Of a stretch of DNA of 11,079 nucleotides, positions 1 through 6,478 are shown piece by piece. Source of the DNA: Gymnopilus junonius (taxonomy: Eukaryota; Basidiomycota; Agaricomycetes; Agaricales; Galerinaceae); the NCBI GenBank assembly GCA_015501075.1, contig JADNYJ010000864.1, forward strand, positions 1-11,079, in the 5' to 3' direction. The position numbers were made by a program, and so were the translations under genes. The notes below the pieces were generated by a model. It was not told the origin of the DNA. It saw nothing but the letters and a program-made list of their open reading frames with translations, and did not search any database. Numbering within the stretch: position 1 is the first letter of the stretch; each line of letters opens with the position of its first letter.

Positions 1-767
1 TATCAAACCTGCTTCAGCTTACCTGAGTAAGTTCCGGATATCAAGCCTATGGGGAGAGGTACCATGAAAACAAGAAAGTAGGCCGGGGGGTGTTATAGGT
101 AAATGGGTAACAGCCAACTTGTTCAAAAATATTGAATCGGTGTCCTTGGACAAATATAATCTGGGATAGTTGATTATTAGGACAACTCAAATCTTTTGTT
201 GAGAGGCACATACGAAGAACCATGACGACAATGGGAATACCAAGACCAATAGACAAATCAACCATGATCGCACGATATTTCTGTGAGCAAATTTAAAGAC
301 AGGACTCTCGGATTACGAAGAAACCGGGATGTACCTCTGCCTTTGTCCTTGTTACTGACCGGACAGCTGCGATGCAGTATAGGCGGTGATTTATACAGAG
401 AGACGCGGCAGGAATTGCAATTGATAACCCGATAATGATTTTAGATGCTGAATTAATGGCATAAGCTAAAGCTGCTCATATGACACGAAGGTACTGGACC
501 TACAAATGTCGCACCAAACGGGCGCATAATTGATCGCATTGTCGGCCCAAATAACTGAGTTTATGAATAAAGTGAGGAGCCCTAACGCAGTCCATGCCAT
601 GTATAAGCATGTCCCGGTATTCCATGCTGCAAGAGAAAAAGTCAGACGGATTTAGATGGGCTATACTGCACAAGAGGCATACCTTCTAAATGCCACGGGA
701 AAGGAATGCAGACCAGAAAGAACGTGATAAAAGAAAGGGCTGAAAACGCTGTATTGGAAGCACTCAT
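1..767 (-). CDS. STE3: STE3-type mating pheromone receptor (GPCR), 5' part, runs off left edge
   Basis: G-protein-coupled receptor for lipopeptide pheromone in the plasma membrane; in basidiomycetes such receptors are B mating-type proteins or non-mating paralogues. Exons (minus): 767-683, 626-504, 447-335, 280-214, 160-23; the intron after position 23 leaves the window. About 175 residues are visible, starting MSASNTAFSALSF. Five hydrophobic helices can be seen, around residues 5-25, 38-60, 72-92, 108-132 and 153-175. Family motifs as I remember them: PFPWHLEAWNTGTCLYMAW, WCDIS, IPAASLCIN.RLY, VDLSIGLGIP, VQGHRFNIFE, GCYPFTYNT, GLISGTYS. All introns are 53-56 nt with good consensus. The last exon needs two compensating one-base corrections: one extra A in 152-154 and one missing G in 85-90. 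Helices 6-7 and the cytoplasmic tail are outside. The family is very likely; whether it is a true mating-type receptor cannot be told here. Confidence 0.9.
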
Positions 768-1306
768 GTTGTGAGGGCGTTCGATGCGCTAGGATTCGAA
801 CAAGATGACAGTGTCCAGAGTCGCGTCTTCAACCCGGAAGAAAGGGTGATGGATGGGAGCATCTCGACGATGAAGGATGTTCATTTAAACCAGTCTGCGA
901 CCTTGTACTTAAACACCCTTGTAAGTGTTATGGAGGTGACCTTGTTTTGCGTGGTCATTTTTTGAGAACCGGCTATAGCCCGGTTTGGGTAATTACTTGT
1001 CCGTGCCAAAAGAGGGTGGGAGAGCCTGGAGGTAGGATCGGATGTCGGAGAAATGACATGGGATAACGAAGATATACCGCATCTAGAGAAACAAGGATCA
1101 TTATGGACTTCGGATACGATGACTTCGAGCTTCTTTGCATAGGATAACCGTTTAATCTTGTGGGCTCAAAGGAATGCCCAAAAAAGGAACAATCGCAGCA
1201 CTGCCACACAGATAGCCGAGCCTCTAATCAGTACGCGGTACTCTGTCGAAGTTACATGAGGATGTCTTCGAAAAGCCGCTACTTTGTAATTCTATTAAAT
1301 TTACTC
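768..1306. other. Spacer between STE3 receptor and asparaginase 3' end
   Basis: 539 bp holding the promoter side of the STE3 gene and the 3' flank of the asparaginase gene, which lie in tandem on the minus strand. No conserved protein is visible in any frame. The only coding candidate is the small plus-strand ORF at 849-965, listed separately. Confidence 0.6.
849..965 (+). CDS. Small ORF, possible pheromone-precursor-like peptide (speculative)
   Basis: ATG-initiated ORF of 38 codons starting MDGSISTM and ending LFCVVIF-stop. Basidiomycete pheromone precursors are typically short peptides of about 40-70 residues. They often begin MD, lie beside a STE3 receptor gene, and end in a prenylated CaaX box. 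This ORF fits size, first residues and position: 82 bp from the receptor ATG and divergent from it. The cysteine, however, is fifth from the end, not fourth, so it is C-x-x-x-X, not CaaX. The frame stays open upstream to a GTG at 771 without another ATG. It may be chance, since short ORFs are common and precursor sequences are hardly conserved. Confidence 0.2.
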   Translation: MDGSISTMKDVHLNQSATLYLNTLVSVMEVTLFCVVIF

Positions 1307-2727
1307 TCAGGCGACTTCTTCATCTTGGAAAATGGCTGTCTTTGGTATCCCATCTGGTCTGATCACTCCTCGATACATGCCCTCGCAATTAAGAGGCATG
1401 GTAACTGCGATGTAATTTAGTACATTTTACAAGGAAGAAAGATGCAATTTGCTGACCATTTCTTTCGCTGTCAAGGCCGATAACTCCCCAAGACCCCCGT
1501 CCTGCAGCAGTTCCTCTACAGCTGTGTTTGCAGCTTTATCGATGGATTCGCCCAGGTAACGAACTCGATGGCCGATAGTAGCCGCAGTCGCTTTTCTAAT
1601 AAAGTACTGACAAACAACTCATGATTGAACCCATCCAAAAAAAATAGATCAGGTGCTCACATCACCGTCACCTGTTCCAGAAATCCCAACGGCTCTGGTT
1701 CTCGTGGTATTTGAACGCGTAACCTTGTTCCAAAGGCGCCTTATAGATCCCGTCTTTAATTCCATTCCTCTGCCCAAAAGCCACTGCCCATAAGCGGGGT
1801 ATCTCCAATGCGTCCCACAAGCTTATTGGTCCTCCCTCCTGTAGAAGTGAGTGCAGCAACGCACCCATGAATGTCTAGTGCCACAGCCCCAACGGTACCT
1901 GTTGGGAGGTGATCCAGCGGTGGAATGTCACCAAAACCTGTCTTCCCAATACTGTCGCTTGGTAAAGGCTCTTCCGGAAGACCCAAGCCGCGACGATGCT
2001 CTCTCCATCTGTGCTCTGTAAAGAAGTACGAAGGATCGACAAGAGTCTCCCCCAGAGTCTGTCCTATATTCTCAGCCGTGGCTCCAGATAAAAATGTGTG
2101 GGGTGCGAACGAAGGGGAGAGGTATAAAGCTCGGACAAGGTGCGACGGGTTCTTTGTGCGGGTCAAAAGAGTGAGCCCAAGTCCACGGCGACTTGCAGAA
2201 ATCTCTGGATGAGAGGCAGGAGGCTTCGACAGCATGAGAGATGTCTCCAATTCAATCTGTAAAAATACTCTAGCTCTGGCCAATTCCGAAAGAAACAGAT
2301 GGTCTCACTTTGCCATCGACATTGAAGACAGCCCCCTTGGCCGAGTTGAACAAGGGATTATCTGCATAGAAAGACGACCTATCAGTGATATTTTGCCGTG
2401 ATTGATTGACCACAAAACCAAACCTTCCATGACTGTTACGGCAGCCACTACTGCGTCCATGGCATCTCCGCCCTCATTTAGCACTTGATATCCCTATGCA
2501 ATCTTCGTTATGAAATGACCTGGGAACGATACAGAAGCAAAATAATTTACCGCTCGTAAAGCTTGAGCCAAGGCTGTTCTGTACGCAGCCTGTTGCTCGG
2601 GGGTGGAATTTACTCTGTTCATAGTGCCTGCACCTCCGTGAATGACCAGAACATAGTCCCGATGCCCTGCCTTCCGAGGGACAGGACGCAAGAGGGGGCT
2701 CTTTTCACTGGTGGCCAGAGAAGCCAT
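1307..2727 (-). CDS. Ntn-hydrolase L-asparaginase / isoaspartyl peptidase, two apparent frameshifts
   Basis: Plant/human ASRGL1-type threonine hydrolase releasing aspartate from asparagine or isoaspartyl dipeptides, probably cytosolic. Exons (minus): 2727-2551, 2493-2424, 2361-2309, 2256-1661, 1606-1457, 1404-1307; introns 52-62 nt. The corrected product would be about 381 residues. Motifs: VIHGGAGTM (residues 28-36), GYQVLNEGGDAMDAVVAAV, NPLFNSAKGAVFNVDGK, then PTG/TVGAVALD. In the last, autocleavage should free the catalytic Thr (about residue 221). Next come TSTGGRTNKLVGRIGDTP, ISGTGDGDYFIR and a C-terminal MPLNCEGMYRGVIR. One base is missing near 1762 (TGG before an early stop at 1756) and one in the C-run 1486-1489. 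Exon 4 (596 nt) and exon 5 (150 nt) then have the right phases. All catalytic elements are intact on both sides, so family assignment is firm. As written, the ORF would stop after FWAEEWN. Confidence 0.93.
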
Positions 2728-2758
2728 GATAGAGGCAGTCTACGTTATTCGTGTCCAT
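2705..2758 (-). promoter_or_regulatory. Upstream ORF overlapping the asparaginase start codon
   Basis: An ATG 31 bases upstream of the asparaginase ATG opens a 17-codon frame that ends at 2705, inside the coding region and out of frame with it. If the transcript starts upstream of 2758, ribosomes initiating here would bypass the main start, so it could damp translation. The transcription start is unknown, so this is only a possibility. Confidence 0.3.
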
Positions 2759-3145
2759 TTCAGCGTCGTTATCAAGCGACTGTGAGAAGGAGGCAGACAG
2801 GCCCCGGGAAGCTCCTATGATTTGGTGTCCGCTAAAATCCCAAATTTCGGCCAGTTACTATCCTTGATCGGGAGTTTGATTCGATGGGAAGTTTGAAACG
2901 GGCCCATTTCTACATCTCTAGCTCACTCTCAGGTCCTAAAAAAATTGTCATAAATACTTCAGCATGTTATCTCTACGACTATGTGCTTAGTTCTGTGGAA
3001 ACACGAAGAGAAGGGGAGGGAGCCCAGAAATGCAAAGTTCATTACACCAAATAGGGCAAATGTAACATGATTGTTTACTAGATCTAGTCAGATCCTGCAA
3101 ACCAATTAACATGAAACTTGGTGGAAAGTTTTAGAATGCCTATGC

Positions 3146-3171
3146 CACCTATAACTTCAAATTATAAGGTG
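3146..3171. repeat. Imperfect inverted repeat (hairpin)
   Basis: CACCTATAA at 3146-3154 faces TTATAAGGTG at 3162-3171 across a 7-nt loop, giving nine pairs with one bulged base. It lies in AT-rich intergenic DNA; no function is apparent. Confidence 0.5.
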
Positions 3172-3921
3172 ACTGCTGAAGTAGTGACTAGCAAAAGTTA
3201 GAAATACCATCTGAGGCGAATTTTGCGGTGACAAAGTGTGACGATCCCCTGCGAAAATACGTCTCACGCCCCGCCAAATCAATCGTGATGTACCGTGACG
3301 GCCATTTCAATCTCCCCATGTTTTTGCATTCTGAGGCGCGGAAACCCTCCTACACCTTCCACAGCAAACTTTCAGCTCAATTTTAGTGGCAGGCTTATTT
3401 AAAACTAAAAGTTGCATGTCTCTACCAAATTTCAGCTTGCGATGTTTGGTTGATGATTTTATAATGATTTTTCTTTCACGCGGTTTCAATCTCCCGACGA
3501 AGCATAGTACTCATGTTGGTGAGGGATTGCGGTTCTGATTCTGAGTTCGAAAACACATGATCGGCAGTGCACGGACCGGGTTCGAGGCTCGCGATGGCCA
3601 CCTTCAACACCATCGCATTTGGCACCCAAATATTGGCCGCGGGCTCATTTTGCAGCATGTAATTTGTATTTATATAAAATTATAGGTAGTGTAGTCATAC
3701 AGAGTGTATTTCAATGAAATAAATGTTAGAATTCCAGATGCGGTATCGAGCACGCCGCAATGGACGGTCAAAGTTTCTGGCCGGAAACGTATATAGTTCT
3801 TCATTTCATTTTTATTCCTTCATTTTACGGCCACAGCTAGTCCCCGGCCTTTTACTAGTTGTTTTACTTTATTTTATATTCAGTTTTCATGTATTTAAGT
3901 AGTTCTAAACAAATGGAAACA

Positions 3922-3962
3922 CCTCGCACGATTGCGAGGGTCCCTGTTCAACCCGAGTGAAC
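3922..3962. repeat. Two adjacent short hairpins
   Basis: CCTCGCA (3922-3928) and TGCGAGG (3933-3939) are a perfect 7-bp inverted repeat around a 4-nt loop CGAT. Six bases later GTTCA (3946-3950) and TGAAC (3958-3962) form a second, 5-bp inverted repeat with a 7-nt loop. No tRNA fold, T-run or ORF accompanies them. Confidence 0.55.
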
Positions 3963-4034
3963 GACAGAGACACGTTCATTTTAACAATAAATGGGATTTT
4001 AAAGATTATTTAGCTCTACAACCACTGAGACACA

Positions 4035-4103
4035 AGAGTAGACATCTCTCAGCAGCAGCTCTTTGAGAATTTCTTCTATAATATTTCTCAAGAGCCCTAC
4101 TCT
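4035..4103. repeat. Nested inverted repeat
   Basis: Outer arms AGAGTAG (4035-4041) and CTACTCT (4097-4103) match perfectly. Inner arms CTCTTTGAGAA (4059-4069) and TTCTCAAGAG (4085-4094) pair over 10 bases with one bulge. The left side has an unpaired 17-nt segment while the right side has 2 nt, so the structure is asymmetric. It could be a decayed miniature element end or chance. Confidence 0.45.
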
Positions 4104-4457
4104 ACATTTAGTACTGCCTGGTAAACAGATTCAGGACATAAAGTTGCATATGAAGCAAGATTTTGATGAGTAATCAAGTTGTTGCTGCTATGCTCACTTT
4201 TTTGGGTCTACGTAAATCAAGGGCCTAGGGGAAGTTCCGCAAGTGATAAGATGCCATTCCTAAGAAATCTAGGCGAGTATCTGGCATCCAATGAGAAAAT
4301 TTTGAGAAAAAGGGTCGTATTTTATCTCATCTATGTGAGTATCAGATCTGCGAGAAAATATCTCACAGGTATTGTGCATCAAACCATTGCACAGCACTCC
4401 GACAGGCCATTTGAACCAGCACACAACAAGTTTTGAAGGAATATTAGAGAGGTTGAA

Positions 4458-4509
4458 TTCCCCTCTTTCTTTTCTCTCTCTCCTTCTTTTTTTTTCTTTT
4501 TTTCTTTTT
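4458..4509 (+). repeat. 52-nt uninterrupted polypyrimidine tract
   Basis: Every base from 4458 to 4509 is C or T, passing from mixed CT to nearly pure T, with a further T5 after one A. Pyrimidine-rich stretches are common in fungal promoters, and long ones can adopt triplex structure. It lies about 230 bp upstream of the tRNA gene and 390 bp upstream of the dynamitin ATG. Confidence 0.8.
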
Positions 4510-4707
4510 ATTTTTGCCTTACAAACACCGCTATCTGGCTGAGATTTGGTGATTTTGGGCCCTCAAAAACGCAAATTCACGGACACCGTCCCTGCGGGGC
4601 TTCCCGGGGCCAGGCAGATGCAAGACAGCTGGCAAATCTGTGGCTCGGTGATCTTGGTCGACACTGATTAACCCTAACTCTGGGTGCGGCGGATGTAACT
4701 TATTGTG

Positions 4708-4722
4708 TATATAATAATAATA
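4708..4722 (+). promoter_or_regulatory. TATA-like element upstream of tRNA-Ser
   Basis: TATATAATAATAATA lies 20-34 bp before the first tRNA base, where many fungi keep a TATA-like TFIIIB site upstream of tRNA genes. It contrasts with the GC-rich sequence just before it. It could also serve a Pol II start for the dynamitin gene. Confidence 0.4.
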
Positions 4723-4741
4723 CTTCACATCGCAAGTGTGT

Positions 4742-4835
4742 GTCACTTTGCCGGAGTGGTTAACGGGATCGCCTGCTACCTTAGTAGATTAGCGGTTGGT
4801 CTTTGACCGCGAGTGTTCGAATCGCTCAGGTGACG
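4742..4835 (+). tRNA. tRNA-Ser (anticodon GCU), 12-nt intron
   Basis: The full cloverleaf can be folded by hand. The acceptor stem GTCACTT/AGGTGAC pairs at all seven positions with one G-T. D stem is CCG/CGG. Anticodon stem is ATCGC/GCGGT with one wobble. The loop CTGCTA...A carries anticodon GCT at 4775-4777. A long variable arm GGTC-TTT-GACC is typical of serine tRNA (type II). T stem is GAGTG/CGCTC with loop TTCGAAT, and discriminator G at 4835. The 19 bases between the anticodon-stem arms are explained by a 12-nt intron at 4779-4790, just 3' of position 37, the usual place. Internal A box (TGCCGGAGTGG) and B box (TGTTCGAATCG) are present. It decodes AGC/AGU. It sits 67 bp upstream of the dynamitin ATG on the same strand. 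Confidence 0.93.
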
Positions 4836-4836
4836 C

Positions 4837-4842
4837 TTTTTT
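4837..4842 (+). terminator. RNA polymerase III terminator of tRNA-Ser
   Basis: A run of six T begins one base after the discriminator nucleotide, as expected for Pol III termination. Confidence 0.85.
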
Positions 4843-4902
4843 GCTGTTCATTTCTTTTCCTTCAACCTCCAACTCTTTTTTTACTACATCTTTTGTTCTT
4901 AG

Positions 4903-6358
4903 ATGAGTACAAGCAAATACGCCGACCTCCCTGATATCGTCAGTACAAGCCATGTAGTCTCACTGCGCACGTTCTAAATTGCCACCAACCTTGCAGGATA
5001 CAGCGCCCGATGTATACGAGACGGAAGATACAATCCCATTGTCGCAGACAGCGGTACGACCGTTCTTCTTGTTTCACTGATCCCTACTTATTTTGCTCTC
5101 AGCGTGCTGACTCAAGCGACGATGAATCTGGTTACCAAACGCGACCAGGCAAAGCAAAGGTCGAAGTAAGCGGAAAGGAAGAACTAGATTACAGCAATTT
5201 AGTTGGTGCTGAGGAAGCCAGCAAGAAATTTCGGAGAGCGGAGCAGAAACGTCGTTCGTTTATACTACTTCTTTGCAATCTTATATCCCACTAACCCGTT
5301 CTACCAGTCCGTACACGAACTCATTATGTTACCCCCCTTCTCCGACATCGCCATCGTCGCCCCTTGAACCCTCAGACGTCACACGTCCTGTTCCGCTTTC
5401 GCATAGGCTGAGAGCCCTTCAAAATGAACTTTCTGCTTTAGAAAATGAGTTGGCCGACCCTTCCAATCCTCTCTTACAAAAGGAACGCGAGGAAGACAAT
5501 GTAGACCCTGGCGAGTTGATCAGAGGCCTTGTCGACGTTCGCACAAGGCTAGATAAAATCAGGAAAGGCAAAGAGGGTAGAGCGCGGTTGGTAGAGACTC
5601 TCCTGGAAGAAGACGCGAGTCAAAAGGGTATTGAAACTGACAAGTCGATTCAAGCAATTCATATAACCCCTGAGGTGAAGTCTTCATCCAAGTCTGAAGT
5701 ACAAAACCTAGTCGAGCTAGATCGCCGTCTTGGTGAACTAGAACATTTAGTCGGCTCGTCGACCACGACTCTCGATGAAGTGAGTTTTTCTGTCCTTCCG
5801 CATTCAATCAATTCCTGATGGCACTTGTTTCTGCAGATGTCACCCATACCCACCCCGCTGCTCCCTCTCGTTACCCGTCTGAGCAACCAACTTACCATTC
5901 TTACGCAACCTCGTCATATCGATTCTATTTCGCGTCGCCTGAAGCTCCTACTTTCGGATTTAGATAGAACATCTGCCGCTCAAAGTCAGGCCCACAAGCG
6001 CCATCCTTCACAAGTGAACGGAACGTCTCAAACCCCTTCAGTCCAGGAACAGTTGTTTCCAATACTTTTACGATTAGGTCCTCTTCTGCCCCATATCCCC
6101 CATATTCTCACCCGCCTGCGTACCTTATCCACCTTACATTCATCGGCTACAGCATTTCAGAGCACTCTCGAAGACCTCGAGGAAGAGCAAAATAAATTAC
6201 GCAGCGGCCTTCTGGAACTTGAAAAAGCTGTGGAGACAGTTGAGATGAACTTGAAGGACAATCGTGAGGTTGTTAAGAATAACGTTGCTGGGCTTGAAGG
6301 GAGGGTGAATTCATTACTCGGTCGCTTGGAAGATTTGGGAAGGAAACCAGCCAGTTGA
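4903..6358 (+). CDS. DCTN2: Dynactin subunit 2 (dynamitin, p50)
   Basis: Shoulder/sidearm subunit of dynactin, which couples dynein to cargo and nuclei on microtubules. Exons: 4903-4938, 4997-5053, 5103-5257, 5308-5779, 5837-6358; introns 49-58 nt; 413 residues, close to the usual size of about 400. The N-terminus MSTSKYADLPDI followed by TAPDVYETED is the family signature (metazoan MADPKYADLPGI...PDVYET). Then come an acidic SSDDESGY segment and LDYSNLVGAEEASKKFRRAE. Heptad-rich, probably coiled-coil stretches lie near residues 105-130, 205-235 and 345-405, ending GRLEDLGRKPAS-stop. All exon phases agree without correction. The leader 4843-4902 is pyrimidine-rich, and the upstream tRNA lies where the Pol II promoter should be. 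The 3' end converges on HbrB with 120 bp between stop codons. Confidence 0.93.
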
Positions 6359-6396
6359 TACCCGACAAACGATACCTATATTGTCCGATTTGCACT

Positions 6397-6402
6397 AATA
6401 AA
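6397..6402 (+). promoter_or_regulatory. Poly(A) signal for dynamitin
   Basis: AATAAA lies 39 bp after the dynamitin stop codon and before the HbrB stop on the other strand, consistent with a 3' end inside the 120-bp convergent gap. Confidence 0.5.
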
Positions 6403-6478
6403 GGCATTGCTACACTGTTTAATATACAACAAAAGAAAGTATTTTACAATATCAACCACGAAGTGGATAAAGATGACC

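Larger units (their letters stand above)
2759..4741. other. Intergenic region without a supportable protein gene
   Basis: About 2 kb between the asparaginase 5' end and the tRNA-Ser gene. It is mostly AT-rich, with many stops in all frames. I see no conserved protein domain, no intact transposon and no long direct repeat. It holds several small inverted repeats (3146-3171, 3922-3962, 4035-4103), a 52-nt pyrimidine tract, and two ORF-like stretches with weak claims (minus 3476-3658; plus about 4251-4436). The part next to 2727 must carry the asparaginase promoter, and the part next to 4742 the tRNA and dynamitin control sequences. Confidence 0.6.

Noticed and set aside
1103..1147. MDFGYDDFELLCIG as a second pheromone peptide
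   Set aside because: Only 14 residues, with the cysteine third from the end, so no CaaX box.
973..1209. Minus-strand 78-codon ORF
   Set aside because: Begins at GTG, not ATG; no recognisable domain; in the spacer between two genes.
1160..1420. Plus-strand ORF over the asparaginase 3' end
   Set aside because: Antisense to the last asparaginase exon, which reads MPLNCEGMYRGVIR on the minus strand.
1925..2212. Plus-strand 95-codon ORF
   Set aside because: Antisense shadow of the large asparaginase exon 2256-1661.
3579..3589. GGTTCGAGGCT as a Pol III B box of a tRNA or SINE
   Set aside because: No matching A box, acceptor stem or T-run terminator could be placed around it.
4669..4680. TAACCCTAAC as a telomere-like repeat
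   Set aside because: Less than two copies of the CCCTAA unit; expected by chance.
4531..4746. Minus-strand 71-codon ORF next to the tRNA
   Set aside because: GTG start, overlaps the tRNA 5' end, and has no recognisable motif.
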